A stretch of 64,000 nt of DNA, taken from positions 248,001 to 312,000 of the forward strand of contig CALMXZ010000012.1 of the NCBI GenBank assembly GCA_937873495.1. The letters run 5' to 3'. The notes under the pieces were generated by a model. It did not search any database. It worked only from the letters and a program-made list of their open reading frames with translations, and was not told the origin of the DNA. This DNA is from an uncultured Trueperaceae bacterium. GTDB taxonomy: Bacteria; Deinococcota; Deinococci; Deinococcales; Trueperaceae. Shown one piece after another: positions 28,844 to 37,454 of the stretch; position 1 is the stretch's first letter, and the number at the start of each line of letters is the position of its first letter. The position numbers and the translations under genes were made by a program.

Positions 28844-31069
28844 TCAGTCCGTGTCCGACCTGCGCGCTCCGAAACGCGGTAGCCACCAGTTCGATCTTCC
28901 CGCCAGCGTCATCACCGACGGGACGAGCGCGAGCCTGACGAGCGTCGCGTCGAGGATCACCGCCACGCTCAGGCCGACGCCGAGGGTGCGGATCAGCTCG
29001 ACGTGCGAGAAGATGAGCAGGGCGAACACCGTCACCATGACCGCGGCGGCGCTCGTGATCACGCCGCCCGTCGTGGAGATCGCGGTGGCCACCGCGTCGT
29101 GGTCCGACATGCCGCGCTCGTGCGCCTCGTGGATGCGCGCCACCATGAAGACCTCGTAGTCCATGCTCAACCCGAAGACGATGGCGAAGATGAAAAGGGG
29201 CGCGGACGTGTCGACGTAGCCGAGGACCTCGCCCAGCCCGAACAGGCGGTAGAGGATCCCGTCCTGGTGCACGAGCGTCATGACCCCGAACGCGGCGCAG
29301 ACGGTGAGGGCGTTGAGCAGCACGGCCTTGATGGGGATGAGGAGCGACTTGAAGGCCATGCCGAGGAGGAGGGCCGTCGTGAGGGCCACGAGGGCGAGTG
29401 CTAGCGGGAAGTAGGCGTACAACGCCTGTGTCCACTCGGTGCCCTGGACATACACGCCGCCGATCGAGCCGGTCAGGCCCAGTTCGGTGAGCGCCGCCTC
29501 GATTCCACCGTAGACCTGCGCCCCCTGGGCGGGCGTGAGCGCCCCGACGGGCACGAGCTTGGCGAGGGCGTAACGGCCGTCGCCCGACACGGTCGCCCGG
29601 GCCAGGGGCGCGATCTCGCTCGCCAGCGCGAGCTCCGCGGTCGCGTAGTACTGGTAGAGGAAGAGCTTGGGGATGCTCTCGAGCGCCATGGGCGACGACA
29701 CGCCGGCCACGTGCTCCAGCTCGCGCAGCCGCTGCGTGAGGAGCGAGACCTTGCGCACGTTCGCCGGCCGGTAGAAGCCCTCGGCGCCGAAGTCTACGAC
29801 GACGTCGAACGGGTTCAGCAGCCCCTCGAGCCCGAGCCCCTGGAGCGCGTTCAGGGTGCGGCGGGCGTCCGTGCTCGACGTCAGGCCGCGGGCGCCGGGA
29901 TCGGCGACCTGCATCCTGAGCGCCGGGAGCGAGAGGCCGACGAGCACGAGCACGCCCGTCACGAACCAGAAGCGGGGGCGGCGCATGATGCGCGTGGCCT
30001 GATCGCGCCAGAACGCGCGGCTGCGCAGGCCCGGCTCGCGCTTCGTAACGCGCAGCCAGTTCACGCGGTGGCCGAGGAGCGCGAGCGTGGCGGGCACCGC
30101 CGTGATCGCTACGAGGACGCTGACGGACAACACGACCATCGCCCCGACGCCGATCGAGCGGATGAACGCCACGGGCGGGACGAGCAGCGCCATCAGGCCG
30201 ACTATCACGGTGAGGCCGCTGAACGCGACGGCCTTGCCGGCCGTCTCGGCGGTGCGCGCGGCGGCCTTGCGCGCGTCGAACGTGCTGCGCAGCTCCTCCC
30301 TGAAACGGTTGACGATCAGGAGGGCGTAGTCGATACCGGTCGCCAGGCCGAGCATCGTCACGATGGTCTCGGTGAACACGGCGAACTCGATCTGGTGGCC
30401 GACGAAGTACAGCAGGCTCAAGGACGTGATGATCGTCGTGACGGCGCTGAGCAGCGGCAGCACCGACGCCACGACCGCCCCGAACGCCACCACCAGGATG
30501 AGCAGGGAGATGGGCAGGCCGAACACCTCGGCCCTCCTGGCGTCGCGCTCGCTGACCTTCTCGAGCTCGACGACCGTCGCCGGTCCGCCGGAGAGGTCGA
30601 AGCGCAGCGCCTTCACGCCGTCCAGGGCCGCGCGCACGGCCTCGGTCACGCGCTTGCCCTCGTTCAGGCCGGAAGCGTCGAGCCCGACGATGAGCACGGA
30701 GAGGTCGTTGACCTCGTCGAGGAGGTCGAGGCCGCTGGCGGTACGGTAGTCGCGCACGGAGGTCGTTCCCGGAATGAGGGCGAGGCGCGCCTTGGCGTCG
30801 TCGAGGGCCGCGGCGTACTCGGGGCTCCCCGCTCTCACGCTCACGCCGTGGGCGACGGCCACGAGGGTCACCTCCTCGCCGCCCTGGAACGCCGTGGCGA
30901 GCAGGGCCTGGACGGCGGCCGCCGTGCCCTGGCTTGGCGCCTCGGGCTGCGCGCTCAGCACGTCGCCGACCCGCAGGGCGAACGGCAGCGACACGGCGCT
31001 CACCACGAACCAAGCGCCCAACACCCAGCGGGGGTAGCGCGCTACGAGTCCGGCGAGAGCCTTGAACAT
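28844..31069 (-). CDS. MMPL/RND-family membrane transporter
   Basis: A 741-residue efflux protein with two homologous halves, each with one leading membrane helix, a large external loop and a block of about five helices. The diagnostic acidic sites are GLATGIDYALLIVNRFREE (about 245-263) and FGLSMDYEVFMVARIHEAHERG (about 590-611). This layout is that of MmpL and HpnN-type transporters, which export lipids such as glycolipids, hopanoids or mycolates. It is the last gene of an overlapping run that includes a glycosyltransferase and an acyl-condensing enzyme, which favours a lipid substrate. The start is 10 bp after the ATPase stop. Confidence 0.88.
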   Translation of the reverse strand: MFKALAGLVARYPRWVLGAWFVVSAVSLPFALRVGDVLSAQPEAPSQGTAAAVQALLATAFQGGEEVTLVAVAHGVSVRAGSPEYAAALDDAKARLALIPGTTSVRDYRTASGLDLLDEVNDLSVLIVGLDASGLNEGKRVTEAVRAALDGVKALRFDLSGGPATVVELEKVSERDARRAEVFGLPISLLILVVAFGAVVASVLPLLSAVTTIITSLSLLYFVGHQIEFAVFTETIVTMLGLATGIDYALLIVNRFREELRSTFDARKAAARTAETAGKAVAFSGLTVIVGLMALLVPPVAFIRSIGVGAMVVLSVSVLVAITAVPATLALLGHRVNWLRVTKREPGLRSRAFWRDQATRIMRRPRFWFVTGVLVLVGLSLPALRMQVADPGARGLTSSTDARRTLNALQGLGLEGLLNPFDVVVDFGAEGFYRPANVRKVSLLTQRLRELEHVAGVSSPMALESIPKLFLYQYYATAELALASEIAPLARATVSGDGRYALAKLVPVGALTPAQGAQVYGGIEAALTELGLTGSIGGVYVQGTEWTQALYAYFPLALALVALTTALLLGMAFKSLLIPIKAVLLNALTVCAAFGVMTLVHQDGILYRLFGLGEVLGYVDTSAPLFIFAIVFGLSMDYEVFMVARIHEAHERGMSDHDAVATAISTTGGVITSAAAVMVTVFALLIFSHVELIRTLGVGLSVAVILDATLVRLALVPSVMTLAGRSNWWLPRFGARRSDTD

Positions 31070-31079
31070 CCCCCGACGC

Positions 31080-31817
31080 TCAACTGGCCAGGAACATGTC
31101 GATCGCTTGACGGACCTCGGTGCCCTGGGCGCTCACCTCTCCGGCCACGCGGCCGTCGCGCAAGAAGACGATGCGGTCCGCGACGGTGGCAGCGGCCGGG
31201 TCGTGCGTGACCATCACGACCGTCCAGCCGGACTCGTCGACCCCGCGCCTGAGGAGGGCGAGGACCTCGGAGCCGGTCTTCGTGTCGAGGTTGCCGGTCG
31301 GCTCGTCCGCCAGCACCACCGCCGGGTCGTTGATGAGGGCGCGCGCCAGCGCGACCCGCTGCCGTTGGCCGCCCGACAGCTGCCGCGGTCGGTGGTCGAG
31401 GCGGTCCTCGATGCCGAGCAGGGCGGTGAGGCCGGGGAGCTTGGCGCGGGCCTCGGCGAGGCGCCCAGCCACCTCGGCCGGGAGCAGGATGTTCTCCCTG
31501 GCGCTAAGGGAAGGGATTAGCTCGAACGACTGGAAGATGAAACCGAGGTGGTCGCGGCGCATGGCCGTGAGCTCGTCGTCCGACAGGCCGGCCGTCTTCC
31601 GCCCCGCCACCTCGACCGCGCCCGAGTCGGGCTGGTCGAGGAGCCCGAGCATGTGCAGCAAGGTGGTCTTGCCGCTCCCGCTCGGGCCCATGACGGCCAC
31701 GAACTCGCCCGCCGCGACCTCGAGGGTGACGCCCGCGAGCGCCGGGATGGCCTCGTCGCCCAGGTGGTAGCTCTTGCGCAGGTCGCGGGCCGAGATGGAG
31801 AAGGGTTGCTCAGACAT
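31080..31817 (-). CDS. ABC transporter ATPase (LolD/MacB type)
   Basis: A 245-residue nucleotide-binding subunit: Walker A GPSGSGKTTLL, Q-loop FIFQSFELIPSLSARENILL, signature LSGGQRQRVALARAL, Walker B VVLADEPTGNLDTKTG, and the switch VTHDPA. The sequence is typical of the MacB/LolD/FtsE subfamily that pairs with FtsX-type permeases, here the gene immediately upstream, whose stop overlaps this start by 8 bp. ATG at 31817 has GGAG 5 nt upstream; GTG at 31823 is an alternative. These complexes work mechanically on envelope substrates rather than importing solutes. Confidence 0.93.
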   Translation of the reverse strand: MSEQPFSISARDLRKSYHLGDEAIPALAGVTLEVAAGEFVAVMGPSGSGKTTLLHMLGLLDQPDSGAVEVAGRKTAGLSDDELTAMRRDHLGFIFQSFELIPSLSARENILLPAEVAGRLAEARAKLPGLTALLGIEDRLDHRPRQLSGGQRQRVALARALINDPAVVLADEPTGNLDTKTGSEVLALLRRGVDESGWTVVMVTHDPAAATVADRIVFLRDGRVAGEVSAQGTEVRQAIDMFLAS

Positions 31818-34431
31818 GCTCACTCCAGGAGGCGAAGGCTTTCGTTGGCGCCATGTGGGCGGCCCGTCGGGCGGGGAAGAGCGACGCGACCAACCCGACG
31901 ACCGGCGATGCGAGCAGGGCCAGCAGCGCCAGGTGCCACGGCAGGCGCGGCTGCAGTGCGAAGCCCGTCAGGGCGCCGGCGCCGTTCGTGATCACGTTGG
32001 CGAGGAGCAGGCCGAAGCCGACGCCTATCACGGCGCCGATCGCCGTCACGATCACGCCTTCCGCCGTCACCAGCGCGCGCACTCCGCCCCGCGTCAGGCC
32101 GATGGTGCGCAGCACGGCGATCTCGTGACCCTTGTTCACTAGGTTCATGCCCAACGTGTTGGCCACGCCGAGCGCCGCCACGAGCACGGCGATGGCGAGG
32201 AGTATGCGCGTGGTGGCGAAGGCCTGGCTGGTGACGGCGAGGATGTGCTCGCGATAGTCGGCGTTGAGGGTGACGTCGAGGGCCAGTTCGGGGAAGGCGG
32301 CGAGGAGCCGTTCGCGGACCGCCGCCTGCGTGTTGCCCGGCTGGACGGTGAAGATGAAGAGGTTGGGGTTGCCGCCCCCGAACCGGTCGATGCTCCCGAT
32401 GCTGCCGACGACGGCCTCGCCCCCGCCGGTGAAGTCGACGACCACGCCGCCGATAGGGAAAGCCTCGAAGCCGTCGGAGGTCCGCAGCTCCAGGCTGTCG
32501 CCCCTTCCGAGGCCGTAGCGGTCGCGCATGGTGTTGGCCACGAGCATCTGGCCGTCGACGAGCGCGCGGTAGCCCGCCTCGTCGTCGCCCTGGCCGGGCA
32601 GGTACTGGAAGCGCCCGAAGCCGCCCTGCGGGTTGAAGCGCTCCGGGTCGACGAGCACCAGCGCCACGGAGCGCCCGCGGTTGTCCGTGGGCGTAGGCGG
32701 GGTGTCGGTCGGCGGCCCGCTGTCGACCGGCAGCTTGCTGCCGACGCTCTCCCTGAACCGCACGGCCGTGATCTTGACGCCGCTCACGACGTCGACACCA
32801 GGGACGGCGCCGGCCCGCTCGACGAAGTCGTCGGGGAAGGTGACAGGGGTGGTGACGAACAGGTCGCCGACGACGGTCGTGTCGATCCAGTCGGAGATGG
32901 CGCGGTTGGTGCTGGCCACCATGCTCCCGACGCCGATCACGAGGCCCGTGCCGACCACCACGGTGCCGATCGCCACGCCGTTGCGACCCGCGTTGCGCTG
33001 GGCCGCGTCGGCGCCGAGGCGACCGGGCGCGCCGAGGAGCCTGGTGAGCGGGCCCCTCGCCAGGCGGCTGACGGTCGGCAGCAGGGCGGGGGCCGTGAGC
33101 GAGACGCCGACGAAGAACAGCCCGAGCGCCGCGGTGGTGGCGTAGAGGGCGGTCGTGCCTGGCCACGGCAGGAGCGCGGCGACCACCCCGAGCGCGGTCG
33201 CCAGCAGGCCGAGCAGCACGGTGCTCCGCGGCACAGGACCGGAGGCCGCCTGCAGCGAGGCTATCGGCGACGCCTTGCCGGCGTTCAGCGCCGGGACGAC
33301 GCCGGCCACGAGCGCCGCCGCCACGCCGAGGACGCTCGCTATGATCACGTTCTTGACGGGGATCACGAGCGTCCTGAACTCGTAACCGAGCGTGGTGGCG
33401 TTCACGTACGTCATGAGGTAGGAGAGCGCAATGCCGAGCAGGACGCCGGCCACGACGCCAAGGCCGGCGAGCGCGAGCGCCTCGTAGACGGCCAGCCGCC
33501 TGACGCCGGCGCGCGTCATGCAGATGGTACGCAGGAGCGCGTACTCGCCGCCCCGCTCGACCACGGTAGCCATCAGGCTGTTGTAGGCGAGGAACGCGCC
33601 GAGGGCGAGGAGCGTGGCGGCCAGGACGCTCAACCCCGACTGCAGCGTCTGGACGATCCCGAACGTGAAGTCGCCGGTCGTGGCGGGCAACGTCACGGTG
33701 TAGTCGTCACCGACGACGGCGGTGAGCCTCAGCCTGGTGGCGTCGACCTGGTCGGCGCTGACGGCCTCGACCTCGAGGTTGGAGACGCGCCCTTCCAGGC
33801 GGAGCACGCGCTGGAGGTCGGTCAGGTGCATGATGCCTACGCGGCCCCCGTTGGTGCTCGCCACCCCGACGGCGTCGTCGAGAAGCCCGGTCACGGTGAA
33901 CTCGGCGGGTCCGCCCGAGGTGGTGAACGCGACGGAGTCGCCGACCGCGATCCCGCGCGAGCGCGCGAAGCCGTCGGCGATGGCGATGCCGAGCGACCCG
34001 GCGGCGGGCAGCGCGCCGCTATCAAGGCTCGCGGGTAGGTCGTCCGGGTGGTCGGTGAGGCGGCCCTGGATCTGGAAGCCGCTGTCGATGCCGGGGATGA
34101 CGGAGCGGTCGACGACGCGCTCCGAGCGGGCCGGCTCCGCGCGCGTCTGGAGCACGGGGTAGGCGGCCCTGACGCCGTCAGTCGCCCTGACGGCGCCGAG
34201 GAGCGGCTCCTCGGCGAAGACCGCGCGGCCTCCCGGGCCGGGCGTAACGACGAGGTCCGCTTTACCCGCCGCCGCTTGCAGCGCGCTTCGCAGGTTCGCC
34301 TCGACGTTGGCCCCGACGGAGAGGGTCGTGAGCACCGCGGCGATGCCGAGGCCGATGCCAAGGGTGGTGGCGAGCGCGCGCCATGGGTGTCTGAAGAGGT
34401 TGCGCAGCGCCATGCGCCAGAGCGTGCTCAC
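31810..34431 (-). CDS. FtsX-family ABC permease, duplicated form
   Basis: An 873-residue permease with two FtsX cores. Each has an N-terminal helix, a large MacB-type periplasmic domain and three C-terminal helices. The first core is residues about 20-380 (ALATTLGIGLGIAAV, then FLAYNSLMATVVERGGEYALLRTICMTR). The second is about 480-860 (GVAIGTVVVGTGLVIGVGSM, then LGVANTLGMNLVNKGHEIAVLRTIGLTRGG). This matches LolE-like or DevC-like lipid and lipoprotein exporters. Its GTG start overlaps the glycosyltransferase stop as GTGA, and its end overlaps the ATPase gene. Confidence 0.9.
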   Translation of the reverse strand: MSTLWRMALRNLFRHPWRALATTLGIGLGIAAVLTTLSVGANVEANLRSALQAAAGKADLVVTPGPGGRAVFAEEPLLGAVRATDGVRAAYPVLQTRAEPARSERVVDRSVIPGIDSGFQIQGRLTDHPDDLPASLDSGALPAAGSLGIAIADGFARSRGIAVGDSVAFTTSGGPAEFTVTGLLDDAVGVASTNGGRVGIMHLTDLQRVLRLEGRVSNLEVEAVSADQVDATRLRLTAVVGDDYTVTLPATTGDFTFGIVQTLQSGLSVLAATLLALGAFLAYNSLMATVVERGGEYALLRTICMTRAGVRRLAVYEALALAGLGVVAGVLLGIALSYLMTYVNATTLGYEFRTLVIPVKNVIIASVLGVAAALVAGVVPALNAGKASPIASLQAASGPVPRSTVLLGLLATALGVVAALLPWPGTTALYATTAALGLFFVGVSLTAPALLPTVSRLARGPLTRLLGAPGRLGADAAQRNAGRNGVAIGTVVVGTGLVIGVGSMVASTNRAISDWIDTTVVGDLFVTTPVTFPDDFVERAGAVPGVDVVSGVKITAVRFRESVGSKLPVDSGPPTDTPPTPTDNRGRSVALVLVDPERFNPQGGFGRFQYLPGQGDDEAGYRALVDGQMLVANTMRDRYGLGRGDSLELRTSDGFEAFPIGGVVVDFTGGGEAVVGSIGSIDRFGGGNPNLFIFTVQPGNTQAAVRERLLAAFPELALDVTLNADYREHILAVTSQAFATTRILLAIAVLVAALGVANTLGMNLVNKGHEIAVLRTIGLTRGGVRALVTAEGVIVTAIGAVIGVGFGLLLANVITNGAGALTGFALQPRLPWHLALLALLASPVVGLVASLFPARRAAHMAPTKAFASWSEHV

Positions 34432-35660
34432 GTGCGCCAGTGTACTTGTACGGCCCGCCGGCCCGGAGCCGCGGCGAGGGTCGCCTTGCTCACGCTCTCG
34501 AAGTTGCCGAGCGCTCCGGGAGCGGCGACCGGCAGGGCCTCGCCGCGCGCCATGGCGGCGATGAGCGCCGCCGCCCGCGCCGTCATGCCGGGGAAGTCGA
34601 GGGCCGCGGCGGTTCGCGCCGCCGCGGCGAGGCGCTCAGGGGCGTCGCGCCAGGCCGTCGCCGCTTTGCCTACCTCACCGACCTTCGTCAGGCCGCCGAG
34701 CCCGTGCGCTGCGAGGAACCTCACCACCGCGAGCTCGTTCAGGCCGGCGTAGGCCGTCACGAGGACGGGCCTGCCTACGGCCAGCGCCTCCATCGTGCTG
34801 GCCGGGCCGGCCTTGCCGACGACGACGTCGGCCGCGCTCAGGAGCTTGGCCATCTCGTTGGTGAAGCCGAACACCGTCAGGCCGGCGCGTGTTCCGGCCA
34901 GCGCCTCGAGCCTTGATCGCAGTTCGGCGTTGCGCCCGGCCACGGCCAGCACCGCCACGCCGCTGTCCAGCAGGCGCTCGACCATCACGAGCGCCTCGCC
35001 GGCCACGCCCTCCGCCCCCAACGACAGAAGGCAGGTGAAGCCGTCGGCGAGCCCGAGCTCCGAGCGCGCGGCGGCCCGCGTGCTCGGATGGAGGAAGGCC
35101 TGCCTCACCGGGTAACCGACGACCCGCAGCCGGTCGTCCGGCACGCCGAGGCGCGCGAGGTCGGCTGCCGCCGCCAGGCTGGGCGCCAGGACGAGCTCCG
35201 AGCGCGGCTCCGACCACAGGGCGCTGGCGTCGAACGGCTCGGTCGCGAAGACGCCGACGGGCGCCCGGAGCCCGTAACGACCGCGCGCCGCTGCGAAGAC
35301 CGTCGCGAGCCAGCCGTGGTTCGCGACCACCAGGTCGGGGGCCAGCTCGTTCAGCTCCTTGGCGATGCGCCTCGCGAACGAGTCGAGCAGCGCGCCCTGC
35401 GACGCGCGCGTCACGGCCGGCGTAAGGTCCATGACCTTCTGACCCCACCTGACGAGCCGCGGTTGCGCGAGCAGCGCCTTCCACTGCGCCTTGTGGCGCC
35501 GGTCGAGCTCGGCGGCGCCGAACTCCGCCATGACGTCGCTGACGCGCGTCTCGAACTCGCCCTCGTAGCCGGCGTGCAGCGCTTCGGAGAGGGCCGTCGC
35601 CGTGGCGACGTGGCCGCCGCCGGCCGCGATGGTGGCGAAGAAGACGGCGCGCCTGCTCAT
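34428..35660 (-). CDS. MGDG-synthase-type glycosyltransferase
   Basis: A 410-residue enzyme of the GT28/MurG-like group. The N-terminal lipid-acceptor domain begins FFATIAAGGGHVATATALSEAL, and VVANHGWLATVFAA follows. The C-terminal sugar-nucleotide domain has VFGFTNEMAKLLSAADVVVGKAGPASTMEALAVGRPVLV. This is the arrangement of plant MGDG synthase and bacterial processive diacylglycerol glucosyltransferases, which add hexose to a lipid such as diacylglycerol or ceramide at the membrane surface. ATG overlaps the upstream SDR stop as ATGA; the longer frame upstream is Arg-rich and discarded. Confidence 0.87.
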   Translation of the reverse strand: MSRRAVFFATIAAGGGHVATATALSEALHAGYEGEFETRVSDVMAEFGAAELDRRHKAQWKALLAQPRLVRWGQKVMDLTPAVTRASQGALLDSFARRIAKELNELAPDLVVANHGWLATVFAAARGRYGLRAPVGVFATEPFDASALWSEPRSELVLAPSLAAAADLARLGVPDDRLRVVGYPVRQAFLHPSTRAAARSELGLADGFTCLLSLGAEGVAGEALVMVERLLDSGVAVLAVAGRNAELRSRLEALAGTRAGLTVFGFTNEMAKLLSAADVVVGKAGPASTMEALAVGRPVLVTAYAGLNELAVVRFLAAHGLGGLTKVGEVGKAATAWRDAPERLAAAARTAAALDFPGMTARAAALIAAMARGEALPVAAPGALGNFESVSKATLAAAPGRRAVQVHWRT

Positions 35661-36691
35661 CGCTTGTGCCCCGGGAGACCGGTACGTTGGCGCTTGCCGC
35701 CGCTCGGCGCCACGCCGAGGGCGGCCACGCTCCTGGCGATGCCCTCGCGCCACGTGTAGCGCGGCGCGTAGCCGAGCTCCTCCACCGCGTGGCGCAAGGA
35801 GAAGTGGACGTCGTTCAGCATCAGCCCGGCCCGGTAACTCGTCACGGGCGGTTCGGTGCGCGGGAAGAGGGTCGACCAGGTTGCCTCGACGCCCGTGGCG
35901 AGGGCGCGGGTCGGCCTGCCAGGCAGCCGCAGGCGGGGCGAGTCCCCGCCGACTGCCTGCGCGACGGCGTCGAAGAGCTCCCGCCAGCTTGGCATGCCGT
36001 TATCGGCCAGCACGTACACGTGGCGGGCGGCGGCCGGGGCGTGGAGCGCTAGCACCACCCCGTGGGCGAAGTTCGGCGCGTAGGCGGTGTTGATGACCGT
36101 CGTGCCGCGCCGCACCAACGGCAGGGTGCCGGTCAGGACGGCGTTGGCCACCCTGCCGAACGTGGCGTCGCGTTCGCCGAAGGGCCACAGGCCCGGACGC
36201 ACGACGACGCCCTCGAGGCGCTTCTCGCCAAGTACGAGGTCCTCGGCGAGGATCTTCGAGTAGGCGTAGGCGTTGCGCACGTTGTCGCGCGGTTGAGTGC
36301 GCGGGTCGGCGTCCCTGAAGCCGGAGTAGCGGTGGACCGCGACGCTCGAAACGAACACGAAGCGCGAGCAGCCCGCGCCGGCCGCCTCGTGCAGCAGCGC
36401 CCTGGTGCCAACCACGTTGGTGCGGTAGAAGGCGTCCCACGGACCCCAGTCGGCCACGCGGGCGGCGGCGTGGACGACGGCGTCTACCCCCTCGCAGACC
36501 CCGCGCACGCTCGCCTCGTCCGTGAGGTCGGCGCGGGTCACCTCCAGCCGCTCGTTGTCGAGGAGGTGGGCGAGGTTGGCGTCCGAGCCCCACGGCGTGA
36601 CGAGGGCGCGAACGGCGTCGCCGTTGGCGAGCAGTGCCTCGCTGACATGGCTCCCCAGGAAGCCGTGGGCCCCGGTGACGAGTACCTTCAT
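35657..36691 (-). CDS. Extended SDR, NAD-dependent epimerase/reductase family
   Basis: A 344-residue oxidoreductase. The Rossmann motif VTGAHGFLG is at residues 5-13, and the active-site Tyr142-x-x-x-Lys146 is in AYAYSKILAEDL. Extended SDRs of this type (3-beta-HSD-like) include sugar epimerases, dihydroflavonol reductases and the bacterial ceramide-pathway reductase CerR. Its place between an SPT-like synthase module and a lipid glycosyltransferase makes a 3-keto lipid reductase role attractive, but this is inference. TACCGT lies 7 nt before the ATG, suggesting an internal promoter. Its stop overlaps the glycosyltransferase start. Confidence 0.85.
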   Translation of the reverse strand: MKVLVTGAHGFLGSHVSEALLANGDAVRALVTPWGSDANLAHLLDNERLEVTRADLTDEASVRGVCEGVDAVVHAAARVADWGPWDAFYRTNVVGTRALLHEAAGAGCSRFVFVSSVAVHRYSGFRDADPRTQPRDNVRNAYAYSKILAEDLVLGEKRLEGVVVRPGLWPFGERDATFGRVANAVLTGTLPLVRRGTTVINTAYAPNFAHGVVLALHAPAAARHVYVLADNGMPSWRELFDAVAQAVGGDSPRLRLPGRPTRALATGVEATWSTLFPRTEPPVTSYRAGLMLNDVHFSLRHAVEELGYAPRYTWREGIARSVAALGVAPSGGKRQRTGLPGHKR

Positions 36692-36698
36692 CGCATCG

Positions 36699-36704
36699 AC
36701 GGTA
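36699..36704 (-). promoter_or_regulatory. Leaderless-type -10 box for the SDR gene
   Basis: TACCGT on the minus strand lies 7 nt before the SDR ATG, within the 25-bp gap after the CPBP-like gene, so transcription may restart here. Confidence 0.4.
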
Positions 36705-36716
36705 GCAGGTTGCGGC

Positions 36717-37454
36717 TCAGTTGAGCAGGTGTCCGGTGCGCGCGAGGACCGCCACGTCGAGCGAGAGGCCTATGACCAGGTGCAGGAGCGCCGGGTAGAG
36801 GATCGAACGCGAGCGCACGGCCAGTACCGCGAAGAGCAGCGAGGCGGGGGCGGCGGCGAGCACTTCGACGACCGGCTTGCCCAGGTGCACGAGCGTGGCC
36901 ATCGCGACGCTCAGCCATACCGCGGCCGCCGGCGTGGCGGCGCGCGTGGCGACGTCGAGCACGAAGCCGCGGTAGAAGGCCTCGAACGACAGGTAGTAGC
37001 AAGCGTAGGCGACGAGCCAGATGGCCATGGTGGTGAGGCTGCGGCCCGCCCACTGCCCGGGCCAGGGATAGGTGGTCGCGAGGGCCGGGTCGGAGCTAGC
37101 GAACGCCATGAGCACCGCCGCCGCCAGCGCGAGCGGGACCACGGCCGCGAGCCCGAAGCGCCAGTCGCCGAGGCGCAGCCCGGCCGGTTCGAGGTGGCCG
37201 ATCAGCACGCGGTAGAGGACGGCGGGGACGAACAGGAGGAGCACGACGGACCAAGCGACGCTGTTCACGGCCGTCACCGGGTCTTGCGGCGCGAGGCGCA
37301 GGATGGTCGGCCCCGGGGTGGCTAGGTACCAGAACGCGGCCTGTAGGCCGAGGGAGGCGAACAGCAAGAACCAGTACTTGGCGCGCTCGCCCCGCGGCGC
37401 CAGCTCGCCGAGATCGGCCAGCACGAGCCGCAAGGCGGCGGCCGGGCGACTCAC
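36717..37454 (-). CDS. CPBP-like (type II CAAX protease family) membrane protein
   Basis: A 245-residue protein with about seven hydrophobic segments. The CPBP signature is partly present: FEAFYRGFVLDV occupies motif 1, where the family has EExxxR; the Arg and second Glu are there but the first Glu is Phe. MATLVHLGKP supplies the motif-2 His, and LLHLVIGLSLD the third. Loss of the first Glu may mean it is not a protease. GTG overlaps the upstream GNAT stop as GTGA, so it is co-translated with the lipid genes. A longer frame upstream is Arg-rich and rejected. Confidence 0.72.
   Translation of the reverse strand: MSRPAAALRLVLADLGELAPRGERAKYWFLLFASLGLQAAFWYLATPGPTILRLAPQDPVTAVNSVAWSVVLLLFVPAVLYRVLIGHLEPAGLRLGDWRFGLAAVVPLALAAAVLMAFASSDPALATTYPWPGQWAGRSLTTMAIWLVAYACYYLSFEAFYRGFVLDVATRAATPAAAVWLSVAMATLVHLGKPVVEVLAAAPASLLFAVLAVRSRSILYPALLHLVIGLSLDVAVLARTGHLLN

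Noticed and set aside
28659-31013. 784-aa minus-strand frame over the MMPL gene
   Set aside because: Low-complexity Arg/Gly/Ala/Pro shadow; the MMPL frame contains the membrane segments and conserved Asp motifs.
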